Origin: Streptomyces sp. NBC_00224
Lineage (GTDB): Bacteria; Actinomycetota; Actinomycetes; Streptomycetales; Streptomycetaceae
NCBI RefSeq assembly: GCF_041435195.1
Contig: NZ_CP108106.1
Coordinates: 4,498,501 to 4,562,500, forward strand
Direction: 5' to 3'
DNA: 64,000 nucleotides
Within the stretch, counting starts at the first letter, position 1. Each line of letters begins with the position of its first letter. Both the position numbers and the translations under genes were made by a program. The notes under the pieces were generated by a model. The model saw nothing but the letters and a program-made list of their open reading frames with translations. It did no database searches and was not told where the DNA came from. Of the stretch, positions 11,092 through 19,781 are shown piece by piece.

Positions 11092-11772
11092 GTGAGCCGC
11101 AGCCTTCGACGCGGCGCCCTCGCCGCCTCTGCCATCGCGTTCTCGCTCGCCTCTCTCGCCGCATGCTCGGCGGGCAACGACGCGCAGACGCTCGAAGTGA
11201 AGCCGGACAACGCCGCCGTCAAGGTGGGTGACATCAAGATCCAGAACGCGACCGTCCTCACGCAGCCCAAGGCCGACGCGGCCGGGCCCGCCGTGATCAC
11301 GGCGACCGTGTTCAACAACGGCGACAAGCCGCAGACGCTCGACGCGGTCAAGCTGGCGGCCTCGGGCGCCACCGTGAAGCTCTCCCCCGGCAAGGGCCAG
11401 AGCGGCCTCACCGTGCCCGCGCACGGCTCGCTGATCCTCGGCGGCAAGGACAACGCGTCCGCCGTCGTCGAGAACGGCAAGGAGGCCGCCAAGAACGGCG
11501 ACGCCCAGCCCGTCACCTTCCAGCTGAGCAAGACCGGCGACGTGACGCTGCGCGCGTTCGTGGTCCCGTCGACCAGCTACTTCGAGGGCTACGGGCCCAG
11601 CGCGGCCCCCAAGCCTCCGGTGGCGCCGGGCGAGCCGGGCGCGAGCACGTCGCCGGGCGCCTCCACCGCGCCGGGCGCCCCGGCGAGCGGCAAGCCCTCG
11701 GGCAAGCCGTCGCACACCCCCGCCAAGGGCGGCAAGCCGTCGGGCACGGCGAGCACGGGTGCGGGTCACTGA
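11092..11772 (+). CDS. DUF461-type lipoprotein
   Basis: The 226-residue product starts with GTG at 11092 after CCAAGGAG. It has a classical lipoprotein signal: RSLRRGALAASAIAFSLASLAAC, with lipobox L-A-A-C and the modified Cys at about residue 25. The folded part, residues about 35-165, is beta-rich and resembles the copper-chaperone-like DUF461/PCuAC family (AVITATVFNNGDKPQTL), though no Met/His metal cluster is visible. A Pro/Gly/Ser/Lys-rich tail (residues 170-226) would reach through the wall. It converges on phoP and shares a long inverted-repeat terminator. Confidence 0.8.
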   Translation: MSRSLRRGALAASAIAFSLASLAACSAGNDAQTLEVKPDNAAVKVGDIKIQNATVLTQPKADAAGPAVITATVFNNGDKPQTLDAVKLAASGATVKLSPGKGQSGLTVPAHGSLILGGKDNASAVVENGKEAAKNGDAQPVTFQLSKTGDVTLRAFVVPSTSYFEGYGPSAAPKPPVAPGEPGASTSPGASTAPGAPASGKPSGKPSHTPAKGGKPSGTASTGAGH

Positions 11773-11784
11773 CGTACGCAGCTG

Positions 11785-11827
11785 TACGAGGAGGGGCCCC
11801 GGACGATGTCCGGGGCCCCTCCTCGTA
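11785..11827. terminator. Bidirectional terminator between lipoprotein gene and phoP
   Basis: A perfect 20-bp inverted repeat (11785-11804 and 11808-11827) with a 3-nt loop GAT lies between two convergent genes. Each strand can form the same long GC-rich hairpin. Confidence 0.9.
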
Positions 11828-11848
11828 TGTCCGCGTATGTCCGCCGGT

Positions 11849-12529
11849 TTACGGCTCGAACTTGTAGCCCAGGCCTCGCACCGTGACGAGGTAGCGGGGC
11901 GCGCCCGGGTCCGGCTCGATCTTGGCGCGGAGGCGCTTGACGTGGACGTCGAGGGTCTTGGTGTCGCCGACGTAGTCCGCGCCCCAGACTCTGTCGATCA
12001 GCTGCATACGGGTCAGCACGCGGCCCGCGTTGCGCAGCAGCATCTCCAGCAGGTCGAACTCCTTCAGCGGCAGGTCGACCTTGCCGCCGGAGACGGTGAC
12101 CACGTGGCGGTCCACGTCCATGCGGACCGGGCCGGCCTCCAGGGCCGCCGGGGTGACCTCCTCCGGCTCGCCCCGGCGGCGCAGCACCGCGCGGATGCGG
12201 GCGACGAGCTCACGGGACGAGAAGGGCTTGGTCACGTAGTCGTCGGCTCCTATTTCGAGGCCCACGACCTTGTCGATCTCGCTGTCCTTGGCGGTGACCA
12301 TGATCACCGGGACGTTGGAGCGGCCGCGCAGCTGGCGGCAGACCTCCGTGCCGGGCAGCCCCGGCAGCATCAGGTCGAGCAGCACGAGGTCGGCGCCGTT
12401 GCGCTCGAACTCGTCCAGCCCGTCGGGCCCGGTGGCCGCCACGGCGACCTCGAAGCCCTCTTTGCGGAGCATGTAGGACAGGGCGTCGCTGAACGATTCC
12501 TCGTCCTCGACGACGAGCACTCGGGTCAC
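11849..12529 (-). CDS. phoP: Response regulator PhoP (phosphate limitation)
   Basis: The 226-residue OmpR/PhoB-class regulator has an acidic pocket VVEDEES, phosphoacceptor Asp52 in LLLDLMLPG, the VTA switch region and Lys in VTKPFSS. Its winged-helix domain (residues about 130-226) ends DTKTLDVHVKRLRAKIEPDP...VRGLGYKFEP. PhoP activates phosphate-scavenging genes and represses nitrogen and antibiotic pathways in Streptomyces. It overlaps phoR by 4 bp (stop/start overlap), and phoU is divergent, the standard phoU/phoR-phoP arrangement. The start codon is GTG. Confidence 0.97.
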   Translation of the reverse strand: MTRVLVVEDEESFSDALSYMLRKEGFEVAVAATGPDGLDEFERNGADLVLLDLMLPGLPGTEVCRQLRGRSNVPVIMVTAKDSEIDKVVGLEIGADDYVTKPFSSRELVARIRAVLRRRGEPEEVTPAALEAGPVRMDVDRHVVTVSGGKVDLPLKEFDLLEMLLRNAGRVLTRMQLIDRVWGADYVGDTKTLDVHVKRLRAKIEPDPGAPRYLVTVRGLGYKFEP

Positions 12530-13803
12530 GGAAGGACCTCCGGGGCATGGGGCACAGTGGTGGAGTCGTGCGCGGTGGGGAAGGTGTCGTACGGCGGCTC
12601 GTCGACGGCGTCGTCGTCCGGGCCTGCGGGGTCGGGTGCGGCGCGGTCCCGTACGGCGCCGGCCTCCGGCAGCCTCAGGGTGAAGGTGGAGCCCTGTCCC
12701 TCGGAGCTCCAGACGGTGACCTCCCCGCCGTGCGAGGCGGCCACGTGCTTGACGATGGCCAGGCCCAGGCCCGTACCACCGGTGGCGCGGGAGCGGGCCG
12801 GGTCGACGCGGTAGAACCGCTCGAAGACGCGCTCCCGGTCCTTCTCCGAGATGCCGATGCCCTGGTCGGTCACGGCTATCTCGATCAGGTCCCCGCCGGG
12901 CGCGGCGACGCGGCGGCCCGCGATGCCGACCCTGGTCCTGGCCGGGGAGTAGTTGACCGCGTTCTCGACGAGGTTGCCGAGCGCGGCGGCGAGCTGGCCC
13001 CGGTTGCCCCAGACGTACAGATCCGCCGTGCCGCCCGCGGCCATCGTGATCTGCTTGGTGGACGCGGGGTGGCGGGAGCGGTCGATGGCCTCGGCCACCA
13101 GCTCGTCGACCCGGACCGGCTCGGCGTCCTCCAGCGGGTCGTCGTTCTGCACCCGGGACAGGTCGATGAGCTCCTGGACCAGATTGGTCAGCCGGTTGGC
13201 CTCGATCTGCATCCGGCCCGCGAAGCGGGTGATCGCCTCGGGGTCGTCCGAGGCGTCCATGACGGCCTCGGAGAGCAGGGAGAGCGCGCCGACCGGCGTC
13301 TTGAGCTCATGGCTGACGTTGGCGACGAAGTCGCGCCGGACCGCCTCGATGCGCCTGGCCTCGGTCAGGTCCTCGACCAGGAGCAGTACGAGGCGGGAGC
13401 CGAGGGGGGCGACCCGGGCGGAGACCGCGAGGGCCTCGCCCCGGCCGGTGCCCCGGCGCGGCAGATCCAGCTCCACCTGCCGTATCTCACCGTCGCGGCG
13501 GGTGTCGCGGGCCATGTGGAGCATCGGCTCCACGGCCAGCTTTCCGCCCCTGACAAGCCCCAGTGCGTACGCCGCGGAGCTGGCCTTGACCACCGAGTCG
13601 CTCTCGTCGAGCACCACCGCCGAGGAGCGGAGCACCGACAGCACGGTGTCCACGCCGGGCGGCAGGACCGCGTCCGTGTGCAGGGATGTCCGGGTGGGCC
13701 GCGCCTGGTCGCGCTCGCTCCAGCGGAACGCCAGCATGGCGATGACGCCGGTGCACAACCCGGCGATCGCTGCAGCTGCGGCGACCGCCGCGTTCACGTC
13801 CAT
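12526..13803 (-). CDS. phoR: Sensor histidine kinase PhoR
   Basis: The 425-residue kinase has one N-terminal membrane segment (residues about 3-27), a short PAS-like linker (VDTVLSVLRSSAVVLDESDSVV) and the dimerisation helix with the phosphorylated His in FVANVSHELKTPVGAL. The ATPase domain carries N-box LGNLVENAVNYS, DQGIGIS and GGTGLGLAIVKH. It has a single membrane pass and no extracellular domain, as is usual for Streptomyces PhoR. A Pro/Asp-rich tail follows. It is the first gene of phoR-phoP; the PHO box lies 74 bp upstream. Confidence 0.97.
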   Translation of the reverse strand: MDVNAAVAAAAAIAGLCTGVIAMLAFRWSERDQARPTRTSLHTDAVLPPGVDTVLSVLRSSAVVLDESDSVVKASSAAYALGLVRGGKLAVEPMLHMARDTRRDGEIRQVELDLPRRGTGRGEALAVSARVAPLGSRLVLLLVEDLTEARRIEAVRRDFVANVSHELKTPVGALSLLSEAVMDASDDPEAITRFAGRMQIEANRLTNLVQELIDLSRVQNDDPLEDAEPVRVDELVAEAIDRSRHPASTKQITMAAGGTADLYVWGNRGQLAAALGNLVENAVNYSPARTRVGIAGRRVAAPGGDLIEIAVTDQGIGISEKDRERVFERFYRVDPARSRATGGTGLGLAIVKHVAASHGGEVTVWSSEGQGSTFTLRLPEAGAVRDRAAPDPAGPDDDAVDEPPYDTFPTAHDSTTVPHAPEVLP

Positions 13804-13876
13804 GCATCCAGGTTATGCGGGCGCACCGACACTCTCCCAGCCATCCGGGTGCCTGCTCGAACGTTCGTCGCCCAGA

Positions 13877-13909
13877 GTTCACCATGGTGATAGTGCTGGT
13901 TCACTTGGT
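13877..13909. promoter_or_regulatory. PHO box in the phoR-phoU intergenic region
   Basis: Three consecutive 11-bp direct-repeat units are visible: GTTCACCATGG (13877-13887), TGATAGTGCTG (13888-13898) and GTTCACTTGGT (13899-13909). The first and third match the GTTCACC core bound by phosphorylated PhoP; the middle unit is degenerate. The site lies between divergent phoR and phoU, as in S. coelicolor, so both promoters are probably autoregulated. Confidence 0.88.
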
Positions 13910-14028
13910 GTGGCCGAATCGGACGCGTAACCGACGGAACGTGGGAGCGTGGGGGTCACGACATCCCCTGCCTCCCCCGGAGTCACTTTCCGGAGTCATT
14001 GCCCGGAGTCATTGAAAGAGGGACACCC

Positions 14029-14706
14029 ATGCGGGACGCGTACCACGAGGAACTTGACTCGATCGGCGAGGGCCTGGTCGAGATGGCCCGCCTTGTCGGG
14101 TCGGCGATCGGGCGCGCCACGACGGCCATGCTCGACGCCGATCTCAAGCTCGCCGAGAGTGTGATCGCCGCCGACCAGAAGGTCGACGATCTGCAGCACG
14201 ACCTGGAGGCGCGGGCGATAGCCCTGCTGGCCCGCCAGCAGCCCGTCGCGACGGATCTCCGCATCGTCGTGACGTCCCTGAGGATGAGCGCCGACCTGGA
14301 GCGCTCGGGCGACCTGGCCCAGCACGTCGCCAAGCTGACCCGGCTGCGCTACCCGCAGCGGGCGGTCCCGCACGACCTGCACGCCACCATCCTGGAGATG
14401 GGCCAGCTGGCCCAGCGCCTGATGGCGAAGGCCGCCGAGGTGATCATCACCAAGGACGTCGACCTGGCCCTCCAGCTGGAGCAGGACGACGACGAGATGG
14501 ACCTGCTGCACCGCACGCTCTTCCAGCACCTGATGGACGACCGCTGGAAGCACGGCATCGAGACGGCCGTCGACGTGACGCTGCTCGGCCGCTACTACGA
14601 GCGGTTCGCGGACCACGCGGTCTCAGTCGCCAAGCGGGTCGTGTACCTGGTCACCGGCGAGCACGCGGACGAGCTCCAGCAGCCGGCGCAGGTCGAGGGC
14701 GCGTAG
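14029..14706 (+). CDS. phoU: PhoU, phosphate signalling regulator
   Basis: The 225-residue all-helical protein has two PhoU repeats with the metal-binding motifs DLRIVVTSLRMSADLERSGDLAQH (first repeat) and LGRYYERFADHAVSVAKRV (second repeat). PhoU links the Pst transporter to PhoR and dampens the phosphate-starvation response. The start is ATG 14029 after GAAAGAGGGACACCC. An upstream in-frame GTG/ATG would add about 10 residues (MPGVIERGTP) but has no ribosome site. Confidence 0.95.
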   Translation: MRDAYHEELDSIGEGLVEMARLVGSAIGRATTAMLDADLKLAESVIAADQKVDDLQHDLEARAIALLARQQPVATDLRIVVTSLRMSADLERSGDLAQHVAKLTRLRYPQRAVPHDLHATILEMGQLAQRLMAKAAEVIITKDVDLALQLEQDDDEMDLLHRTLFQHLMDDRWKHGIETAVDVTLLGRYYERFADHAVSVAKRVVYLVTGEHADELQQPAQVEGA

Positions 14707-14827
14707 CGGGCGTCACGGGCGCGCGGGGCGGCTCGGAGCGCGGGGTGCGGCCGGCGCCTTGGAGCGCGGGGGCGCGCGAACATGGTGGCGCGCGCCGTTG
14801 ATGCGCCCGCCCCGGTGGGCATCCAAT

Positions 14828-14850
14828 GGGGGTGAGGTACGCGTACCCCC
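14828..14850. promoter_or_regulatory. Palindromic element upstream of the cysteine-rich peptide
   Basis: A perfect 12-bp palindrome GGTACGCGTACC (14836-14847) is nested in a looser GGGGGT...ACCCCC pair (14828-14833, 14845-14850). It ends 17 bp before the start codon of the cysteine-rich peptide, a position suited to an operator. Metal-sensor control is a guess from the neighbour, not from a recognised consensus. Confidence 0.45.
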
Positions 14851-14866
14851 AACCCCGGGAGGGACC

Positions 14867-14974
14867 ATGACCGAGACCCCGACTCCGAACGCCTCCGGCT
14901 GCCAGTGCGGCCCCGGCTGCAGCTGCGGCTGCCAATCGGGCGGCTCGTGCCAGTGCGGCGGCGGCTGCGGCTGA
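14867..14974 (+). CDS. Metallothionein-like 35-residue cysteine-rich peptide
   Basis: The peptide has eight cysteines in 35 residues (positions 12, 14, 18, 20, 22, 28, 30, 34) arranged as C-x-C pairs separated by Gly, Gln and Ser. It has no aromatic residues and no His. That composition is typical of metallothioneins, which bind soft metals such as zinc or copper through thiolate clusters; it is not the MymT sequence of mycobacteria. Start ATG 14867 is preceded by GGGAGGGACC, a strong ribosome site. It ends 7 nt before a strong hairpin terminator, so it looks like a complete monocistronic gene. Metal binding is inferred from composition only. Confidence 0.75.
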   Translation: MTETPTPNASGCQCGPGCSCGCQSGGSCQCGGGCG

Positions 14975-14981
14975 CACGTAT

Positions 14982-15020
14982 ACGAGAGGGGCCCGCCCGG
15001 AATCCGGACGGGCCCCTCTC
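14982..15020. terminator. Bidirectional terminator between the Cys-rich peptide and gpmA
   Basis: 18-bp arms (14982-14999 and 15003-15020) with one mismatch and loop AAT form a GC-rich hairpin between two convergent genes; flanking ACGTATAC sequences can extend the pairing. Confidence 0.88.
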
Positions 15021-15041
15021 GTACGTATACGTACGTAAGGC

Positions 15042-15800
15042 TTACTTCTTGCCCTGGTTCTTGACCGCCTCGATCGCGGCGGCGGCCGCGTCCGGGTCGA
15101 GGTAGGTGCCGCCCGGCTTGACGGGCTTGAAGTCGGCGTCGAGCTCGTAGACGAGCGGGATGCCGGTCGGGATGTTCAGGCCCGCGATGTCGGCGTCCGA
15201 GATGCCGTCGAGGTGCTTGACCAGCGCGCGCAGCGAGTTGCCGTGGGCGGCGACCAGCACGGTGCGGCCCGCGAGCAGGTCCGGGACGATGCCGTCGTAC
15301 CAGTACGGCAGCATGCGGACGACGACGTCCTTGAGGCACTCGGTGCGCGGGCGCAGCTCCGGCGGGATGGAGGCGTAACGCGCGTCGTCGGACTGCGAGA
15401 ACTCGGTGCCGTCCGCGAGCTCCGGCGGCGGGGTGTCGTACGAGCGGCGCCACAGCATGAACTGCTCCTCGCCGAACTCGGCGAGCGTCTGCGCCTTGTC
15501 CTTGCCCTGGAGCGCGCCGTAGTGCCGCTCGTTCAGGCGCCAGCTGCGGTGCACCGGGATCCAGTGGCGGTCCGCGGACTCCAGCGCGAGCTGGGCGGTG
15601 CGGATGGCACGCCTCTGGAGGGAGGTGTGCAGCACGTCGGGGAGCAGGCCGGCGTCCTTGAGCAGCTCACCGCCGCGCGCCGCCTCCTTCTCGCCCTTGG
15701 GCGTGAGGTTGACGTCCACCCACCCGGTGAACAGGTTCTTCTCGTTCCACTCGCTCTCGCCGTGGCGGAGGAGGATCAGCTTGTACGGTGCGTCGGCCAT
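15042..15800 (-). CDS. gpmA: 2,3-bisphosphoglycerate-dependent phosphoglycerate mutase
   Basis: The 252-residue glycolytic enzyme interconverts 3- and 2-phosphoglycerate. The catalytic motif [21 protein letters not shown] gives the phospho-His and Arg, and [15 protein letters not shown] carries the second catalytic His. [21 protein letters not shown] and GIPLVYELD complete the family pattern. The start ATG at 15800 ([14 protein letters not shown]) is chosen on family length; an upstream extension of 24 residues is not conserved-looking. Confidence 0.96.
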   Translation of the reverse strand: MADAPYKLILLRHGESEWNEKNLFTGWVDVNLTPKGEKEAARGGELLKDAGLLPDVLHTSLQRRAIRTAQLALESADRHWIPVHRSWRLNERHYGALQGKDKAQTLAEFGEEQFMLWRRSYDTPPPELADGTEFSQSDDARYASIPPELRPRTECLKDVVVRMLPYWYDGIVPDLLAGRTVLVAAHGNSLRALVKHLDGISDADIAGLNIPTGIPLVYELDADFKPVKPGGTYLDPDAAAAAIEAVKNQGKK

Positions 15801-16021
15801 GCGTCCGAGCGTAATCGACGTTCGCGAGCCCTCGCGCGCGCGGGGAGCAAGGTGCCGGGAGCGTCTCGGCACGTGGACGATTGACGGACGGCGTCAATTG
15901 AGTAGCGGGTGAGAGCCGCTGGATCGTAAGTTGCGGCTATTGCCAGCACCACTTACACGGCTGTGCGCCGCGTGGGTGTGGCGGGCGCTCGTAGCCAGCT
16001 TGCCGTTCCGGGGGGAAACCG

Positions 16022-17314
16022 ATGTCCGTCGCCAGTCTCAGACGCGCCGCACGAGAGAGCGTCTCGGGTCTGCCCCGGGAGTTCTGGTGGCTGTGGACGA
16101 GCACGCTGATCAACCGACTCGGGGCGTTCGTCGCCACGTTCATGACCCTCTACCTGACCCACGAGCGCGGCTACTCGGCCTCGTACGCGGGCCTGGTGGT
16201 CTCCCTGCACGGCCTGGGCGGCGTGATCTCCTCCCTCGGCGCGGGCGTCCTGACCGACCGGCTCGGCCGCCGCCCCACGATGATGGCCGCCCAGACGGCG
16301 ACCGCCTTCTCGGTGGCACTGCTCGGCTTCATGACCGACCCGGCGGCGATCGTCGCCGTCGCCTTCCTGGTCGGCATGGCGTCCAACGCCTCGCGCCCGG
16401 CCGTCCAGGCGATGATGGCGGACATCGTGAAGCCCGAGGACCGGATGCGGGCGTTCTCGCTCAACTACTGGGCGATCAACCTCGGGTTCGCGGTCTCGGC
16501 GGCGGGCGCCGGCTTCGTCGCACAGCACAGCTATCTGGCGGGCTTCCTCGGCGAGGCGGCGCTGACCCTGACGTGCGCGGTGCTGGTCTTCCTGAAGCTG
16601 CCGGAGTCGCGGCCGGAGCGGGTCGCGACGGGCAAGTCGCGCGGGCGGGGGACGGGCACGGCGTCGGCACCGGAGCCGGAGGTCGGCCTCGGGACGGTGT
16701 TCCGCGACGGCCGCTTCATGGGCGTCGTCGGCCTCTCCTTCCTCATCTCCCTGATCTTCCAACAGGGTTACGTGGGCCTGCCGGTCGCCATGGGCGCGGA
16801 CGGCTTCTCCAGCGCGGACTTCGGCATGGCGATGGCGGTCAACGGCGTACTGATCGTCGCCCTCCAGATCCCCGTCACGCGGGCCATCGAGCACCGCGAC
16901 CCACGCCGGCTGCTGATCGTGTCGTCGCTGCTGGCGGGGTACGGGTTCGGGCTCACCGCGTTCGCCGGTTCGGTGGCCGTGTACGCGCTGACGATCTGCG
17001 TCTGGACCCTCGCCGAGATCGTCAACTCGCCCACCCAGACGGGTCTGGTGGTACGCCTCTCCCCCGTCCACGGGCGGGGCCGCTACCAGGGCGTGTACAC
17101 GATGTCCTGGTCGGTGGCGGCGCTGGTGGCCCCCCTGATGTCGGGCTTCGCCGTCGACCACTTCGGGGCGGACTGGTTGTGGGGGGCTTGTGCGGTGCTG
17201 GGGAGTGTGGCGGCGGGGGGTTATTGGCTGCTGATGCGGGGGTTGGGGCTGGGGGATGGGGAGGATGTCGTGGTGGGTGGTGTGGTGGAGCGGCGCGCGA
17301 AGACGACGGCGTGA
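16022..17314 (+). CDS. MFS transporter (multidrug-efflux type)
   Basis: The 430-residue protein has about twelve membrane helices with a loop at residues 200-225 between the two halves. The major-facilitator motif A reads GVLTDRLGRRPTMM (between helices 2 and 3). The N-terminal FWWLWTSTLINRLGAFVATFMTLYLT and the helix-5 region resemble MdtG/MdtH-like exporters. Substrate is unknown. Start ATG 16022 follows GGGGGGAAACCG. The gene converges on the YbjN gene with a large repeat element in between; T-rich GTTTTTTG lies just after its stop. Confidence 0.85.
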   Translation: MSVASLRRAARESVSGLPREFWWLWTSTLINRLGAFVATFMTLYLTHERGYSASYAGLVVSLHGLGGVISSLGAGVLTDRLGRRPTMMAAQTATAFSVALLGFMTDPAAIVAVAFLVGMASNASRPAVQAMMADIVKPEDRMRAFSLNYWAINLGFAVSAAGAGFVAQHSYLAGFLGEAALTLTCAVLVFLKLPESRPERVATGKSRGRGTGTASAPEPEVGLGTVFRDGRFMGVVGLSFLISLIFQQGYVGLPVAMGADGFSSADFGMAMAVNGVLIVALQIPVTRAIEHRDPRRLLIVSSLLAGYGFGLTAFAGSVAVYALTICVWTLAEIVNSPTQTGLVVRLSPVHGRGRYQGVYTMSWSVAALVAPLMSGFAVDHFGADWLWGACAVLGSVAAGGYWLLMRGLGLGDGEDVVVGGVVERRAKTTA

Positions 17315-17331
17315 CTCCGCCAGGTTTTTTG

Positions 17332-17779
17332 CCCCCCGCCCCGCCCCTTCCCTAAACCCTCCGGGGGTGGGTGGGGGCGGAGGCTCGCTTACCTGGGGCT
17401 GCGCCCCCGGACCCCCTGTTTGTCTGCGGGTTCGGTGGGGGCTGGTCGCGCAGTTCCCCGCGCCCCTTCTCGGCCCGGTGTTTGTCTGCGGGCTGTGTGT
17501 AGCTGGTCGCGCCGTTCCCCGCGCCCCTTAGGTAACTCCAGCCCAGGCGGCACGAAAGTCAGCCCCTCCGGCGTGCGAGGGGCGGGCCCCTTCAGGGGCG
17601 CGGGGAACTGCGCGACCAGCCACAGCCAACCCGCAGACGAACGGAGTCCGGGGCGGAGCCCCGAAGCGGGGTGCAGGGGCCGCAGGCCCCGCAAAAGGGG
17701 GTCCGGGGGCGTAGCCCCCGGGAAACCACCTCACCCCCCACCCACCCCCGGAGGGTTTAGGGGAACGGGCGGGGTGGGG
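17332..17779. repeat. Dispersed GC-rich repeat, copy B, with ~51-bp terminal inverted repeats
   Basis: About 450 bp without genes between convergent MFS and ybjN-type genes. The outer ends are inverted copies of each other: 17332-17383 (CCCTAAACCCTCCGGGGGTG core) and 17729-17779 (CCCCCGGAGGGTTTAGGG core). Inside are two direct copies of the TGTCTGCGGG...CGCAGTTCCCCGCGCCCC module (about 17417-17466 and 17481-17530), one inverted copy (about 17593-17641), and the GCAGGGGCCGCAGGCCCC hairpin module near 17668-17724 shared with copy A. Confidence 0.88.
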
Positions 17780-18274
17780 CTAATCCCGGTGTGGGCGTTG
17801 CGTCAGCGTCGTGAACGCGTCCAGGTTTCGGGTCGACTCCCCACGCGACACCCTCCACTCGTACTCCCGCCGGATCGCCGACGCGAAGCCCAGTTCCAGG
17901 AGGGTGTTGAAGGAGCCGTCCGCCTCCTCCAGGACCGTGCCCAGGAGCCGGTCCAGTTCCTCGGGGGTGATCGAGGAGAGCGGGAACTTGCCCGCCAGGT
18001 AGACGTCTCCGAGGTTGTCGACCGCGTAACCCACCCCGTAGAGGCGGAGGTTGCGCTCCAGGAGCCAGCGGTGGACGCCCGCGTCGTTCTCGTCGGGGTG
18101 GCGGACCACGAACGCGTTGACCGACAACGAGTGGCGGCCGACCCGCAGCGAGCACGTCGTGGACAGCTTCCGCGTGCCCGGCAGCTTCACCACGTACGAG
18201 CCCGGTTCAGGGGACTCCCACTCCAGCTCGGCGTCCTTGAGGTACGCGTCGATCACAGCCAGTGCGTCAGCCAT
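17780..18274 (-). CDS. YbjN domain protein
   Basis: The 164-residue protein is a YbjN-type, type III secretion chaperone-like fold: [53 protein letters not shown], then an extended helical C-terminus. Such proteins are thought to bind partners rather than catalyse reactions; no target is evident here. The start overlaps the end of mshA by 8 bp on the same strand, so it is probably translated from the mshA message. Confidence 0.85.
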   Translation of the reverse strand: MADALAVIDAYLKDAELEWESPEPGSYVVKLPGTRKLSTTCSLRVGRHSLSVNAFVVRHPDENDAGVHRWLLERNLRLYGVGYAVDNLGDVYLAGKFPLSSITPEELDRLLGTVLEEADGSFNTLLELGFASAIRREYEWRVSRGESTRNLDAFTTLTQRPHRD

Positions 18275-19610
18275 GGTGCGAGCGTACGCGACGGCGGTGT
18301 TCGTGCATCGCGGCGGTGTAGACGTCCGCCGTGGCCGACGCGGCCGTCCCCCAGCCGAAGGACTGGGCGTGCCGGGCGGCCGCCGCGCCCATCCGGTCCG
18401 CCAGCGACGGGTCGTCCAGGAAGCGGCGCAGGGCGCGCGCGTAGTCGCCGGGGTCGTGGCCGGGGATCAGGAAGCCGGTCTCGCCGGACCGCACCGCGAC
18501 CGGCAGGCCGCCGACCGCCGCCGCCACCACCGGCGTCCCCGCCGCCTGCGCCTCGATCGCCACCAGTCCGAAGGACTCGCTGTACGAGGGCATGACCAGC
18601 ACCGACGCCGCCCGGAACCAGTCCGCGAGCCGGTCCTGGCCCACCGGCGGGTGGAACCGGACCACGTCCGAGATGCCGAGCCGGGCCGCCAGCTTGTGCA
18701 GCCCCTCCGGCTTGGCCAGACCGCTGCCCGACGGGCCGCCGATCACCGGGACCACCAGCCGCGAGCGCAGCGACGGGTTCTCGGTGAGCAGCACCGCCAC
18801 CGCCCGGAGCAGGATGTCGGGCGCCTTCAGCGGCTGGATGCGGCCCGCGAAGAGCGGGATCACGGCGTCCTGCGGCAGGCCGAGCCGGGCCCGGGCCGCC
18901 GCCCGGCCGTCGGCGGGGCGGAAGCGGTCCAGGTTCACGCCGGGGTGGACGACCGCGACCTTGCCGGGGTCGGCGTCGTAGAAGCGGACGAGCTCGTCGG
19001 CCTCCTCGGCGGTGTTGGCGATCAGCCGGTCCGCCGCGTTGACGATCTGCGTCTCGCCGATCACCCGGGCCGCGGGCTCGGGCGTGTCGCCGTCGGCGAG
19101 CGCGGCGTTCTTGACCTTGGCCATGGTGTGCATGGCATGGACGAGGGGGACGCCCCAGCGCTCGGCGGCGAGCCAGCCGACGTGGCCGGAGAGCCAGTAG
19201 TGGGAGTGGACCAGGTCGTAGTGGCCGGGCCGGTGGCCCGCCCAGGCCTGCATCACGCCGTGGGTGAAGGCGCACAGCTGGGCCGGCAGCTCCTCCTTGG
19301 CCAGGCCCTCGTACGGCCCCGCGTCGACGTGCCGGACCAGGACCCCGGGCGCCATCTCCACGGTCGGGGCGAGCCCGCCCGTCGTCGCCCGGGTGAAGAT
19401 CTCGACCTCGATGTTGATCGCGGCGAGCCGCTTGGCGAGCTCCACGATGTAGACGTTCATCCCGCCCGCGTCACCGGTGCCCGGCTGGTGCAGCGGGGAG
19501 GTGTGGACGCTGAGCATGGCGATCCGCCGCGGCCTGCGGTGGCCCCCGGGGAGCCTGAGCCGGGGCGGCCCCGCCAGGGTGCCGGTGAACCGGGACACGT
19601 ACTGGCTCAC
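18267..19610 (-). CDS. mshA: MshA, D-inositol-3-phosphate glycosyltransferase (mycothiol synthesis)
   Basis: The 447-residue GT4 glycosyltransferase transfers GlcNAc from UDP-GlcNAc to inositol-3-phosphate, the first step of mycothiol synthesis. Seen are the N-terminal [49 protein letters not shown], the phosphate-binding [12 protein letters not shown], and [33 protein letters not shown] with the GT4 E-x7-E motif. The start codon is GTG at 19610. It is divergent from the methyltransferase gene and overlaps the downstream YbjN gene. Confidence 0.96.
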   Translation of the reverse strand: MSQYVSRFTGTLAGPPRLRLPGGHRRPRRIAMLSVHTSPLHQPGTGDAGGMNVYIVELAKRLAAINIEVEIFTRATTGGLAPTVEMAPGVLVRHVDAGPYEGLAKEELPAQLCAFTHGVMQAWAGHRPGHYDLVHSHYWLSGHVGWLAAERWGVPLVHAMHTMAKVKNAALADGDTPEPAARVIGETQIVNAADRLIANTAEEADELVRFYDADPGKVAVVHPGVNLDRFRPADGRAAARARLGLPQDAVIPLFAGRIQPLKAPDILLRAVAVLLTENPSLRSRLVVPVIGGPSGSGLAKPEGLHKLAARLGISDVVRFHPPVGQDRLADWFRAASVLVMPSYSESFGLVAIEAQAAGTPVVAAAVGGLPVAVRSGETGFLIPGHDPGDYARALRRFLDDPSLADRMGAAAARHAQSFGWGTAASATADVYTAAMHEHRRRVRSHHG

Positions 19611-19781
19611 GTCGACGTCCTCTCGGCCGGGGGGCAGGGCGGGGCATGGCTTGCGGAGGGCACGTACGCACCCTCAATGAGCGGTAACCACCGGAACCCT
19701 TCCTTTCATTTCCGCTTCCCCGCACTTTTGCCGAAAACTTGCCCGCCACCACCTCTCACCAGGGGCGCCTACCCTCGTCGT

